A DNA stretch of 41,660 nucleotides from CAZCAQ01 sp964563965 (GCA_964563965.1 CAZLZI010000001.1:1-41660), one strand, 5' to 3'. Shown: positions 23,789 to 32,241, numbered from the stretch's first letter. The notes: generated by a model from the letters alone, not told the origin. Made by a program: numbers and translations.

Positions 23789-24088
23789 ATGACCAGTATA
23801 TCTAACGGAGTAGTTCATAAGGTTCCATCTGATGTACACCAAGCTTTAACTGCAGATGCACAAGCACTTACAGCGTGGGAAAAACTTACACCCCTCGCAC
23901 GTAATGAGTGGATCTGCTGGATCACATTTGTTAAAAAGGCAGAGACACGGAAAGAACATATAAAGCGAGCTATTAATGATCTGAAAAAAGGAAAGAAGCG
24001 ACCTTGTTGTTGGATAGGTTGTATCCACCGAACAGATAAAGAGATAAGCCCTTCAATAAAACACATCCTCAGTAGAAAAAAGGGGTAA
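23789..24088 (+). CDS. YdeI/OmdA-family protein
   Basis: A 99-residue member of the YdeI/OmpD-associated family (OmdA, bacteriocin-protection type). It shows the conserved progression VPSDVHQAL, A-W-E-K-L-T-P-L-A-R-N-E-W-I-C-W-I, KKAETRKEHIKRAINDLKKGK and a C-terminal CCWIGC. The family is cytosolic and of uncertain biochemical role, linked to peptide or envelope stress resistance in Enterobacteria. Confidence 0.8.
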   Translation: MTSISNGVVHKVPSDVHQALTADAQALTAWEKLTPLARNEWICWITFVKKAETRKEHIKRAINDLKKGKKRPCCWIGCIHRTDKEISPSIKHILSRKKG

Positions 24089-24098
24089 GAGTGCCTAG

Positions 24099-24107
24099 TG
24101 TTATAAT
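24099..24107 (+). promoter_or_regulatory. Extended consensus -10 for metallophosphoesterase
   Basis: TGT-TATAAT, six bases, ATG at 24114. Confidence 0.6.
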
Positions 24108-24113
24108 ACACTT

Positions 24114-24938
24114 ATGAAACTCGCAATCATTACTGATCTACATCTAGGAAACACGCCTCTTGTACGAGGAGCACATGTCAGATCAGCCTCTCATTTAGTT
24201 GCCCAGAACATCGATAAGTTTTTAAAAAGAATAAGTTATACAAATCCTGACACGCTAGTGAATATGGGAGATCTGATTAGAAGTCAGGACGCTCAAACGG
24301 ATGCTGTAAATTACAAACAAGCACTTAGTTTTTTTGATCCATACAAATCTAACGTTATTCATATGCTAGGAAATCATGAAGTTAAAAAACTAACAGAAAA
24401 CGATGTCCTAAAGTTTTGGAAAGAGGTTAAGTATGATGCTGGGGCATATGGCGTAAAGGAAATTGATGGGTCTGAGATTATATGGGTTTCATTTACGAAC
24501 AAAATTATCGATAATGGGACGGTGGCCTATATACCTGAGAAACAACTAGCATGGTTAAGTGAGCAACTAAAGAAAAATAACAACCCTAAACTACTCTTTT
24601 CTCACTATCCATTAGAAGGATCGAATTTTACTGGCAACTTTTATTTCGATAAAGAATATACTAGATTTGGTCACTACAACAATAGTAAAGAACTTTTAGA
24701 TGTACTTTCAGAGGCCATTAACTTAAAGGCAGTCTTTGCTGGGCATAGTCATTGGATTGATCTTAAATATATAAATGGCATACCATTTCTAACACTCCCC
24801 TCCGTCACAGAGAATATTGCAGCTCCAGATACAACCACAAACTTTCCGGGAATATATACACTTGTTGAAGCAGTTAAAGAAGATTTGGTAGTTAAAATAT
24901 ATTCTGGTGAATTCTGTTTCTGTAGTCTACATCTGTAA
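24114..24938 (+). CDS. Calcineurin-like metallophosphoesterase
   Basis: A 274-residue binuclear metallophosphoesterase. All five blocks are present: D8-L-H10, MGDLI, GNHE, FSHYPLEG and AGHSHW. The layout is close to CpdA/Icc-type phosphodiesterases, so a cyclic nucleotide or phospho-ester substrate is likely, but it cannot be fixed. No signal peptide; cytosolic. The following 124 bases hold no gene I can support. Confidence 0.88.
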   Translation: MKLAIITDLHLGNTPLVRGAHVRSASHLVAQNIDKFLKRISYTNPDTLVNMGDLIRSQDAQTDAVNYKQALSFFDPYKSNVIHMLGNHEVKKLTENDVLKFWKEVKYDAGAYGVKEIDGSEIIWVSFTNKIIDNGTVAYIPEKQLAWLSEQLKKNNNPKLLFSHYPLEGSNFTGNFYFDKEYTRFGHYNNSKELLDVLSEAINLKAVFAGHSHWIDLKYINGIPFLTLPSVTENIAAPDTTTNFPGIYTLVEAVKEDLVVKIYSGEFCFCSLHL

Positions 24939-25062
24939 CATAGTTATCGGATGCTTTAGTGGCTACATTTATAATGCTTTACATCCTATAAGCATTCTTA
25001 AAGAAAAGATGTTCTAGGACATATGTGTGAAAACTACTTCTATGGTTTAATAAGAAATTTAT

Positions 25063-25506
25063 ATGCAAAAGTTAATCAAACGAAAAGGAAATGAGTGGTT
25101 TAGAAGATATGCTCCCGCTGAATTAGCTGGAACTATAGGAACATTGACCTGCGGGATTGTTACACATAATTTACTTAACAATGCCGTATTAACAGCACTC
25201 GCTGCTACGTGGGGTGAAAACTTAGGCTACTATTCATGGATAATTTATGCGGAGTATAAAGCCGTTAGTCTTAAGAATAAACACCGAAAAAAGCTGTATT
25301 TTTTCTCTATATTTAAAAATGTCATTATAGAATTCGGACCTGGGGAAATACTCGATAGTTCTGTGATAAGACCTTTTGTAATGTATGTGTGCTCAACAGT
25401 AATTCAGAACTTAGCATTAGGTTTACTAATAGGTAAATTAGTTGCGGATATTATTTTTTATAGCTTAACAATCAGTATCTTTGAGCTTAGGAAGAAACGC
25501 TTTTAA
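25063..25506 (+). CDS. Conserved multi-TM protein, unknown
   Basis: 147 residues with hydrophobic stretches near 19-37, 40-60, 108-125 and 127-140. Motifs RYAPAELAGT, AATWGENLGYY and EFGPGEILDSSVIRPFVMY look strongly constrained. I recall a family of this pattern without an assigned function. TGG-TTTAAT lies 11 bases before the ATG. The gene's end overlaps the convergent kinase gene by four bases. Confidence 0.6.
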   Translation: MQKLIKRKGNEWFRRYAPAELAGTIGTLTCGIVTHNLLNNAVLTALAATWGENLGYYSWIIYAEYKAVSLKNKHRKKLYFFSIFKNVIIEFGPGEILDSSVIRPFVMYVCSTVIQNLALGLLIGKLVADIIFYSLTISIFELRKKRF

Positions 25507-26138
25507 CTTGTCATGCTTAAAATAGATAGGAAGTGTAAAAACACTTCGCGATTGTAAGCCGCAGAATTACTATCGAGCTTTATATAAATGCAGTTTGGAT
25601 CAAAAAGATTTGGATCAATAACTGAAAATTTATTTCTAAATTTTTCCTCAAATTCGTCCAGAGATAGCCTGTGCGCCTTTAATTTAAATCTATTATCTAT
25701 TCTTCTCGCTGCTTCTTCTTCAGATATTGTTAACTCGATTATTATGGGGAGTATATCAGGTGAAACTAACTCTCTAATATTTTCAAGTGTCAGATTGATT
25801 CCATCCACATTTGACCAAGGTTGCGCCCAGATCACAGCCTTACCTGCTTTAAGAGCTTCAACACATTTGTAAGTATGAAATCTATAATATTGACGCTCAA
25901 TAGGTAGTGTTGCAAAGCTCATGTCCTCGTATACACGTTGTTGAACATACTCATCAAACTCTGCTGGTTGTGTATGGGTTATATCAGGATCAATCAACAC
26001 GAATTCAAACGCATGTTGTACGGATTCTATTAAAGTGGATTTCCCGCTACCTGGTTGTCCTCGCACAATTATGAATGTGTTTTCGGGCAATGATTCTGTT
26101 TCCTGGATAGGTTTCTCAACAACAGACTTAACTGGCAT
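25503..26138 (-). CDS. P-loop kinase (zeta-toxin/AAA_33-like)
   Basis: A 211-residue protein with Walker A GQPGSGKST (27-35), an acidic strand end VLIDPD and a lid-like segment EEAARRIDNRFKLKAHR. This layout matches small-molecule kinases and zeta-toxin-type enzymes that phosphorylate sugars or nucleotides. No epsilon-like antitoxin gene is adjacent. It starts three bases after the histidine phosphatase stop, so the two form an operon, and a kinase/phosphatase pair on one metabolite is plausible. Confidence 0.75.
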   Translation of the reverse strand: MPVKSVVEKPIQETESLPENTFIIVRGQPGSGKSTLIESVQHAFEFVLIDPDITHTQPAEFDEYVQQRVYEDMSFATLPIERQYYRFHTYKCVEALKAGKAVIWAQPWSNVDGINLTLENIRELVSPDILPIIIELTISEEEAARRIDNRFKLKAHRLSLDEFEEKFRNKFSVIDPNLFDPNCIYIKLDSNSAAYNREVFLHFLSILSMTS

Positions 26139-26141
26139 ATA

Positions 26142-26747
26142 TCACAGATTCACGAACTTAATTTTGTAGCAATCGTTGTAAGTCTCTATACAACTTATCG
26201 ATCCAGTATCAACATGTATGTATTTCTTCATTGTCACGGAGACATTAAGTATTTTAAATAGGAGCATCTTTATAATATCTACATGAGTTATAATAACCAA
26301 ATCCTCGCTAGCGGAATACCTGCTGACAATATCAGTTAAAGCTGTGTAAGATCTCTGCTGAACTTGGAGATAGCTCTCACCTTTAGGAAAAACAAAATCT
26401 GGGGAGGCGTCAAGCCACAGATTATATTCTTTGGCATAGGTTTCTTTTACTTGTGCCATGTTTTTACCTTCAAAAGCACCCATATTTGTTTCTATGAAAC
26501 CATTTTCTATGACAGTTTTTACACCACCTCCTAGTACACGTATCATTAATTCTGATGTTTGAAGACATCTGGTTAAAGGGCTACTGATAATATAGTGCAC
26601 CGATGAAAATTTAGTGATATTGGAATTAAGTTTAGCCTCTAGATATCTAGCTTGTGGGATGTCTATGGAAACATCTTGACTTCTCCCCATATAGGTTCCA
26701 GATAAGTTATATGCAGTAGCAACATGCCTAATCAGATAAATTTTCAT
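26142..26747 (-). CDS. Histidine phosphatase (phosphoglycerate-mutase-like)
   Basis: 201 residues from ATG 26747, beginning MKIYLIRHVATAYN. The nucleophilic His is in RHV (usually RHG), the second Arg in SSPLTRCLQT, the Glu in ETNMGAFEGKN and the second His in VIITHVD. It is most like broad-specificity CobC/PhoE phosphatases. The start follows from TATAAT six bases upstream and discards a nine-residue in-frame extension. Confidence 0.88.
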   Translation of the reverse strand: MKIYLIRHVATAYNLSGTYMGRSQDVSIDIPQARYLEAKLNSNITKFSSVHYIISSPLTRCLQTSELMIRVLGGGVKTVIENGFIETNMGAFEGKNMAQVKETYAKEYNLWLDASPDFVFPKGESYLQVQQRSYTALTDIVSRYSASEDLVIITHVDIIKMLLFKILNVSVTMKKYIHVDTGSISCIETYNDCYKIKFVNL

Positions 26748-26753
26748 AGCTAT

Positions 26754-26759
26754 ATTATA
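26754..26759 (-). promoter_or_regulatory. -10 box for histidine phosphatase-kinase operon
   Basis: TATAAT on the minus strand, six bases from ATG 26747. Confidence 0.55.
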
Positions 26760-26799
26760 TAACAAACGAAACATACTGAAGTGGTTTCATAACTACAGT

Positions 26800-27177
26800 G
26801 TGGTGGATGACTTGCAAATAGCGTGTTACCATCCATATAGGAAGATTATAAAAATAATCTTATTGTTACTTATAGCAGCTATGCTCTTTACTTTCTTCGC
26901 TCTAAATACGCTCAATGATTGTTACAAAAGCAGTTCTCTAGTCCTTAAACAAATAACTACTATTTCAAAGAATGAGAACTGGTCTAAAGCAAAAGCATGC
27001 AACTACGCAAAGAAAGAAACTCAACGAGTAATAGCCTGTATAGACAGGGCGAATCAAAAGAATACTATAGGAGCGAAGCTACGTGATATATACCTTAAGT
27101 TATATGCCAATAAAAACTATACTACTCCTTACATTATTGAAACTCACAATAAAAATTGTCCAATGCACAAACTTTAA
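26800..27177 (+). CDS. Small single-TM protein, unknown
   Basis: 125 residues from GTG 26800, with a membrane helix near 20-40 (IIKIILLLLIAAMLFTFFAL) and a Lys/Cys-containing exterior part with five Cys. CATAAC lies six bases before the GTG, a weak fit to the leaderless pattern. No family recognised. It is convergent with the next gene at three bases. Confidence 0.5.
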   Translation: MVDDLQIACYHPYRKIIKIILLLLIAAMLFTFFALNTLNDCYKSSSLVLKQITTISKNENWSKAKACNYAKKETQRVIACIDRANQKNTIGAKLRDIYLKLYANKNYTTPYIIETHNKNCPMHKL

Positions 27178-27180
27178 ACA

Positions 27181-27564
27181 CTATTTTTTAGGTACCCACT
27201 GTCTATACAACACAACTCCAATAACAGCACCTAGCATAATTAAAAGTACAACAACTACAAAATCTGATGGTGCATTAGCATGCATGCCAAGTAGAATACT
27301 TACACCAACTAAGACCAACATAAAGGGAGCTAATAGCATTGTAATAAGAACATTCTCCAGACCAGCTATTTTCTTCTGCATACTGGGATCTGCTAAACTA
27401 CCATCGATGATTTTATACTGCTTAATAGCAGTGTATATAGAAACACCTACCCAGAATAGAGCTGCATAGTAACTTGCTTGTCTATACTCAACCACACCAA
27501 TGATAAGAAATACAAACGCAAGTATAAAAAATACTATATCTTTGACCTTTAGCTTTCTTTTCAT
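27181..27564 (-). CDS. Small membrane protein, unknown
   Basis: 127 residues with about four membrane helices (near 10-26, 30-45, 70-92 and 102-120), a basic N-terminus and a basic C-terminus. TATAAT occurs seven bases upstream of the ATG. No family recognised. Confidence 0.6.
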   Translation of the reverse strand: MKRKLKVKDIVFFILAFVFLIIGVVEYRQASYYAALFWVGVSIYTAIKQYKIIDGSLADPSMQKKIAGLENVLITMLLAPFMLVLVGVSILLGMHANAPSDFVVVVLLIMLGAVIGVVLYRQWVPKK

Positions 27565-27649
27565 ATTCTATATTATACTTCTTCTATCTTTAAAACAGTT
27601 TATTTAAGACAAAACTACAGACAGACTATAGGTAAAGATAGAAGATCCC

Positions 27650-27814
27650 TCATTTAGCTAATCTCTCTATATCCTCTTTGCCTAAGAATTTAAAAAGCTT
27701 CATGCCATCAACCATGGCTTGAGCTGCTTTTCTACCATTTTTAGTTTCAATGACTGTGACTTGAGAATCCTCAACTTCCACAGATTCTTTAGTTTTTAGA
27801 TTATAAAACTTCAA
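27650..27814 (-). CDS. 54-residue small protein
   Basis: A TTG-initiated reading frame that is easily missed. It encodes MKFYNLKTKESVEVEDSQV... with a C-terminal part rich in helix formers (GRKAAQAMVDGMKLFKFLGKEDIERL) and a TGA stop. A strong GGGAGGT sits eight bases before the TTG, among the best ribosome sites in the window. The N-terminal half resembles small zinc-ribbon-less cytosolic proteins that start with a beta hairpin. Function unknown. Confidence 0.65.
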   Translation of the reverse strand: MKFYNLKTKESVEVEDSQVTVIETKNGRKAAQAMVDGMKLFKFLGKEDIERLAK

Positions 27815-27822
27815 AAAAATAC

Positions 27823-27829
27823 ACCTCCC
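27823..27829 (-). promoter_or_regulatory. Ribosome binding site of the 54-residue ORF
   Basis: GGGAGGT on the minus strand, eight bases before TTG at 27814. It decides the non-ATG start. Confidence 0.7.
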
Positions 27830-27887
27830 TACATCCTAACTAAGTATTATGTTCTATTTTAACAAAAAAGCTTGGAGATAGTGTTTT

Positions 27888-28256
27888 TTGCTCCGCGTCA
27901 TTGCACAATGTATTACTAAGCCTCTATACTACAGTGTGACAAAAGGACACAGGCAGGGTCGAAAAATCACAAGTAAACACACCTCTACAATAGAACCCGT
28001 AGCTCTACTAGTAGATTTTCTTAAAACTAAGGACGTAACTAATAAGATTGTATTAGGTATAATCACAGCTCCAAAAACCAGTAGAAAAAGCTCTACCAAG
28101 TCCATCAAGATTCTGGAAGAATCAGCTGGAGTATTAATAAGAGTAACTCAAAAAACTACAATTCAAGAATTCAGAATCTATACGGATATTAAAAGTGAAT
28201 TAATCGACTTAATTGATACATTCGCAAAAGGTAAAGGGTGGGAAGTAAGAAGGTAA
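27888..28256 (+). CDS. Small protein, possibly DUF2103-like
   Basis: 122 residues from TTG 27888, the only plausible in-frame start, with GGAG ten bases upstream. The core GHRQGRKITSKHTSTIEP, then IVLGIITAP and a C-terminal strand QEFRIYT, resembles the DUF2103 family of predicted metal-binding proteins. The match is by eye only. Very basic; nucleic-acid binding is possible. Confidence 0.45.
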   Translation: MLRVIAQCITKPLYYSVTKGHRQGRKITSKHTSTIEPVALLVDFLKTKDVTNKIVLGIITAPKTSRKSSTKSIKILEESAGVLIRVTQKTTIQEFRIYTDIKSELIDLIDTFAKGKGWEVRR

Positions 28257-28258
28257 TC

Positions 28259-28561
28259 TTATTCCTTTACTTCTTCTATATACTCATCTATTCGGGGAAT
28301 GCGCGCTCTAACTTCCTCCCAATACTTTTCTGCAAGCGCAAATGAATAATTAGCGTGCCCTGTGGTCTCTGATCTCATACACAATCTGTCTTCAGTTTTC
28401 TTGATTACTCGCAGAAGTTTGTTTTGTACATCTATAACACTGGGTGCATACTTTTTCTTATCGCCATCATACTGCTCTAACAGAAGAGCATACTCATCAA
28501 AGAGAGTCTTATTGATCTCATACATATCATCAAATAATTTTTTGTATTTGGGTGTTGCCAT
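28259..28561 (-). CDS. Helical hypothetical protein
   Basis: 100 residues from ATG 28561 (MATPKYKKLFDDMYEINKT), mostly alpha-helical and highly charged (DEYALLLEQYDGDKKKYAPSV...KLLRVIKKTEDRL). GATAAT lies six bases before this ATG and inside an in-frame upstream TTG extension, so the later start is preferred. No family recognised. Confidence 0.6.
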   Translation of the reverse strand: MATPKYKKLFDDMYEINKTLFDEYALLLEQYDGDKKKYAPSVIDVQNKLLRVIKKTEDRLCMRSETTGHANYSFALAEKYWEEVRARIPRIDEYIEEVKE

Positions 28562-28567
28562 TTTCAG

Positions 28568-28573
28568 ATTATC
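28568..28573 (-). promoter_or_regulatory. -10 box for helical hypothetical protein
   Basis: GATAAT on the minus strand, six bases from ATG 28561. Confidence 0.45.
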
Positions 28574-28614
28574 CAATAGATGGAGCTAAACTTCAACCGG
28601 AATTCGCCAGCAAC

Positions 28615-29370
28615 TTAGTTACACAAGTTCTCACAGGGCACACCGTTTAAATCTGTATCTCGGCCACTACATTTACACACTTGAAGTTGGAACATAGCAT
28701 CAGCACAAGTTGTTAACTGTGCACAAGACTTTGAACAATTACACTTCCTAAGTTGGGTAGGCATACTGCTTTCTTGCGCGGATAAATAAGTACCAAAGTT
28801 CACATCTCCATTACAAGTCTTAAGTGACCACAAACCTACTCTATGTCTTTGAGCCGTTACTTGAGCTTGTTTAAATAACTGTTGATATTTATAGTTGTTA
28901 ACATATGTCTTTTCTATAGCGTAGCCATTTAACACTAGTGCTTCATTGACATTAACGCCATCAATAAAAGCATATCGTAACAGCCTGTTATACCTGTCTG
29001 TATCATTATCTAAAGGCTCGTTCTCAAGCGTCACCGTCTTTCCCTTAATGAGCTTGTCTAAGTATGTTTTTGCCTCATGGGAAAAACATTGCACGGGCAA
29101 GGTAGGATGTTTTGATTCGGGCGCATCAACTGCAATCAATCGTACTGTACGAATCGCTGAACCCACTTTGACAGTAAACGTATCCCCATCAAGTACCGTG
29201 TGAACACGATAGACTTTGCTACTATCACGTGTTCCTTGAACTACTCCATGCCTGTTAGCCAAATACTGATCAACCTGCATACCTATAACACCTGAAAGGA
29301 ATAAACCTATAACTAGAGTAACAAGTACATAGTAACGCATTCTTTTGTCTTTAACTTGTAGTTGGTGCAT
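28615..29370 (-). CDS. Exported thermonuclease (SNase) with Excalibur domain
   Basis: A 251-residue protein: N-terminal anchor or signal helix (about 12-30) and a staphylococcal-nuclease domain (50-185) with VLDGDTFTV, VRLIAVDAPE and DRYNRLLRYAF, which carry the Ca and catalytic Arg/Asp positions. A C-terminal Cys-rich Excalibur-type end follows, with eight Cys and the loop GRDTDLNGVPCENLC. It should degrade extracellular DNA and RNA, a route to nucleotides for an organism with limited biosynthesis. It is divergent from the hydrolase at 29428. Confidence 0.88.
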   Translation of the reverse strand: MHQLQVKDKRMRYYVLVTLVIGLFLSGVIGMQVDQYLANRHGVVQGTRDSSKVYRVHTVLDGDTFTVKVGSAIRTVRLIAVDAPESKHPTLPVQCFSHEAKTYLDKLIKGKTVTLENEPLDNDTDRYNRLLRYAFIDGVNVNEALVLNGYAIEKTYVNNYKYQQLFKQAQVTAQRHRVGLWSLKTCNGDVNFGTYLSAQESSMPTQLRKCNCSKSCAQLTTCADAMFQLQVCKCSGRDTDLNGVPCENLCN

Positions 29371-29412
29371 GGTGTAAACTCTGCGTCTATATTCTACCTA
29401 AGTGGATGAATA

Positions 29413-29421
29413 TGATATTAT
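29413..29421 (+). promoter_or_regulatory. Extended -10 for RBBP9-like hydrolase
   Basis: TGA-TATTAT, six bases, ATG at 29428. Confidence 0.55.
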
Positions 29422-29427
29422 CCTTGC

Positions 29428-29988
29428 ATGGCTAATGCACTAATTGTACATGGATGTATGGATCAAGACGAATACAACAGCAATACATATCCCTCGCCTT
29501 CTAACAGTTTGTTTATACCTTGGTTACAAAAACATCTGATTCTAAAAGATATTATGACCCAAACACCAGAAATGCCCATGCCTTATAGACCAGAATACAG
29601 TGAGTGGAAAAGCATATTGAGTCAATATGTTATAAACTCCAGTACGATTCTCATTGGCCATAGCGGGGGTGCTGGATTTCTCTTAAAGTGGTTGGGCGAA
29701 ACACAAACAAAAATCTGGAAGCTCGTACTAGTTGCACCTTGGTTAGATCTAGGCAACACAACTAATAATTTATTAAACTTTACCCTTAATCCCAAACTTA
29801 GTGACACCATTCACAATATGCATGTCTTGATATCAGATGACGATTATGAAGAAAATGTAAAAGAATCTACTGACCTAATACTTAACACTTATCAACATAT
29901 GCAAGTGCATAGATTTAAAAACAAAGGCCACTTTACAGGTATAGAAAATACCCAAGCTCCAGAATTATTGCAAATATGCCTTGATTAA
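29428..29988 (+). CDS. RBBP9/YdeN-like alpha/beta hydrolase
   Basis: A 186-residue serine hydrolase of the RBBP9/YdeN group. The oxyanion strand is LIVHGCMDQDEY, the nucleophile elbow GHSGGAG, the acid is in LISDDDY, and the catalytic His is in KNKGHFTG. Substrate unknown. It is first of a two-gene operon with the alkyltransferase-like gene. Confidence 0.85.
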   Translation: MANALIVHGCMDQDEYNSNTYPSPSNSLFIPWLQKHLILKDIMTQTPEMPMPYRPEYSEWKSILSQYVINSSTILIGHSGGAGFLLKWLGETQTKIWKLVLVAPWLDLGNTTNNLLNFTLNPKLSDTIHNMHVLISDDDYEENVKESTDLILNTYQHMQVHRFKNKGHFTGIENTQAPELLQICLD

Positions 29989-29989
29989 A

Positions 29990-30313
29990 ATGACATTTAA
30001 AGAAAAAGTAATTCAATCTATACAAGCAATCCCCTATGGCAATGTTGCAAGCTACTCACAAATAGCACTTCTTGCAGGCAGCCCACGTGCAGCAAGACAA
30101 GTTGGCAGCATACTTAATCATTTAGAACACAAACTTGAAGTACCATGGTGGCGAGTTGTGAACAATACCGGTCGCATAAGTATTAAAGGATCAACGTATC
30201 ACCCTATCGATCAAAAGCTGCGACTTGAAGCAGAAGGTATACATATAACCGCTGATTTGACCTTTGATATTGAGAAGTATAGATGGTCACCCGCTCAAAA
30301 CTTATATAACTAA
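29990..30313 (+). CDS. Alkyltransferase-like protein (ATL)
   Basis: 107 residues matching the MGMT DNA-binding domain (YGNVASYSQIALLAGSPRAARQVGSIL). The active-site PCHRV is PWWRV here, so the alkyl-accepting Cys is Trp. ATL proteins bind O6-alkylguanine, flip the base and recruit nucleotide excision repair without repairing it themselves. The ATG at 29990 sits two bases after the hydrolase stop. An in-frame TTG three codons earlier is rejected. Confidence 0.9.
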   Translation: MTFKEKVIQSIQAIPYGNVASYSQIALLAGSPRAARQVGSILNHLEHKLEVPWWRVVNNTGRISIKGSTYHPIDQKLRLEAEGIHITADLTFDIEKYRWSPAQNLYN

Positions 30314-30367
30314 ACCTTAGCTACCATTGACACATAAAAGTAGTCTCCACATAATTAAAAGGTTGGC

Positions 30368-32137
30368 ATGCTCAAATTTAAATCAGAAACTCTAAAAAAA
30401 GATCTGATAGCAGGTCTCACTGTAGCTCTTATCTTAATACCACAATCTCTAGCCTATGCTAGACTTGCAGGACTACCCGCATATGTGGGTTTGTATGCCG
30501 CCATCTTACCCCCACTAGTTGCTACACTCTTTGGCTCAATTCCTCAACTATCCACAGGACCTGTTGCCGTCTTATCTTTGATGACTTTTACGGCAGTGTC
30601 TCCTCTAGCAACCGCTGGCAGTGATGCGTATCTAGCATACACAATTACCTTAACTTTGATGCTTGGCATTACGATGATTGTCTTGGGGCTACTTAGATTA
30701 GGTAATATGATAAGCTTTCTTTCACATCCTGTAATATATGGCTTTACAAATGCCACTGCACTCATAATTATTGCAACTCAATTACCAGCATTCTTTGGTC
30801 TCCCTGCAGCAGAGCAAGGTAACCTACTAACTAAGTTATATAGTCTATTTTTAAACTCGTCTGCTCTGATTGATAGTCAAACAGTGCTATTAAGCTTAGT
30901 AGCACTATGCGGAATGTTACTTTTGAAAAAACATAATAATAGACTGCCTAATCTGTTAATTGTGCTATCATTAAGCACTGTATTCGTAGGTCTAACCCAC
31001 TATCCAGTTGACGTGATAGGCACAATCCCCGCAGGACTACCAAAGATCACCTTGCCAAACATTTCATATGAGACGCTCATAACTTTCATTCGACCTGTAT
31101 TAATAATGGCACTTATTGGTTTTACAGAATCAGCCTCGATCGCACAAGCTATTGCTATCAAAACAAAAGAGAGATTTGATTCAAACAAAGAACTGGTCGG
31201 CCAAGGACTTGCAAATCTTACAGGCGCCTTTAATCAAAGCTACCCAGTATCAGGTTCTTTTTCACGCTCTGCTATCAGCTACTTTGCAGGTACCCAAACA
31301 AAACTTTCTGGGGTTGTTACAGCACTTACAGTTATCGCTACGATACTTTTCCTATCTCCTTTTTTATACTCTATCCCAGTAAGTGTACTTTCAGTAATAA
31401 TAATTGTCTCAATACTTAATCTTATAGATTTAAAGAAGATAGTCTCCTTATGGAAAATGAATCGATTTGATGCCCTTACAGCAATAGGTACATTTGGTTT
31501 TACATTAATATTTGCTCCGAAACTGGAGTACGGTGTCTTCATCGGTATATTTCTGTCAATTGCATATTTCTTTTATAAAAACACACATCCCAGAGTTGCT
31601 TTTCTATCCATGTATAAAGATCAGAGTCTGCATGATGCCAAAACTTATCATCTTGATGTCTGCACCAACATAGCTGTAGTAAGGTTAGATGCCCCGCTCT
31701 TCTTTGCAAACACTGTCTATTTCGAAGAAGAGGTAATTAAATATCTTGCTCAGCATAAGACGGTCACAAATATATTGTTTGTCGCAACCGGCATAAATGA
31801 AATCGACCTTACAGGACTTAAAATACTTGAAGAACTCATCAGATCTCTTAAAGCTGCAGATAAAGAAATCTACTTCTCATCTCTTAGAGAACCCGTTCGT
31901 GCAAAACTTGAAAGATCTGGCATTATTTCTACCATCGGTCTTGATCACATCTTTCCAACAACAAAAATAGCGGTGAGTTCTATTATAAAATATCTAAATA
32001 AAAAGCATGAACATCTAGATACTAAACATTGCCCATTAAAGAAATACACTCTAACTGAAGTGGAGGATCTAAAGCTACACAAGACGCTTTTGCAAACTAC
32101 TGCCTATTACTACAACAGATTGTTTACTAACCAGTGA
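30368..32137 (+). CDS. SulP-family anion transporter with STAS domain
   Basis: A 589-residue SLC26/SulP transporter. It has the family N-terminus (KKDLIAGLTVALILIPQSLAYARLAGLPAYVGLYAAILPPL), about 10-14 membrane segments, and a C-terminal STAS domain (about 430-555) with NEIDLTGLKILEEL. Likely substrates are sulfate, bicarbonate or another oxyanion; there are no cys genes nearby to choose. AAAAGG six to eight bases before ATG suggests SD-led translation. The tail after STAS (CPLKKYTLTEVEDLKLHK) is an unusual extension. Confidence 0.9.
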   Translation: MLKFKSETLKKDLIAGLTVALILIPQSLAYARLAGLPAYVGLYAAILPPLVATLFGSIPQLSTGPVAVLSLMTFTAVSPLATAGSDAYLAYTITLTLMLGITMIVLGLLRLGNMISFLSHPVIYGFTNATALIIIATQLPAFFGLPAAEQGNLLTKLYSLFLNSSALIDSQTVLLSLVALCGMLLLKKHNNRLPNLLIVLSLSTVFVGLTHYPVDVIGTIPAGLPKITLPNISYETLITFIRPVLIMALIGFTESASIAQAIAIKTKERFDSNKELVGQGLANLTGAFNQSYPVSGSFSRSAISYFAGTQTKLSGVVTALTVIATILFLSPFLYSIPVSVLSVIIIVSILNLIDLKKIVSLWKMNRFDALTAIGTFGFTLIFAPKLEYGVFIGIFLSIAYFFYKNTHPRVAFLSMYKDQSLHDAKTYHLDVCTNIAVVRLDAPLFFANTVYFEEEVIKYLAQHKTVTNILFVATGINEIDLTGLKILEELIRSLKAADKEIYFSSLREPVRAKLERSGIISTIGLDHIFPTTKIAVSSIIKYLNKKHEHLDTKHCPLKKYTLTEVEDLKLHKTLLQTTAYYYNRLFTNQ

Positions 32138-32167
32138 TTGACAAACACTATCTCAGTACTCTACCAT
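32138..32167 (+). promoter_or_regulatory. Candidate promoter for the AsnRS-like gene
   Basis: A perfect TTGACA (32138-32143) right after the SulP stop, 18 bases, then TACCAT (32162-32167). If used, transcription starts about 130 bases before the ATG, so the following hairpins lie in the gene's leader. Confidence 0.45.
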
Positions 32168-32171
32168 TTAT

Positions 32172-32194
32172 TTTTAGGGAATATGTCCTTAAAA
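32172..32194 (+). other. Leader hairpin upstream of AsnRS-like gene
   Basis: TTTTAGGGA-ATATG-TCCTTAAAA, a nine-pair stem (one G-U) with a five-base loop, close to the predicted transcript start. Confidence 0.45.
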
Positions 32195-32215
32195 CAAATA
32201 CAAAATTCAATAATT

Positions 32216-32241
32216 GGACCTGGTATAGGGTCCTTTTTTTT
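32216..32241 (+). terminator. Intrinsic terminator 1
   Basis: GGACC - 8-base loop - GGTCC followed by eight T. It terminates SulP read-through or acts as an attenuator for the next gene. Confidence 0.65.
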
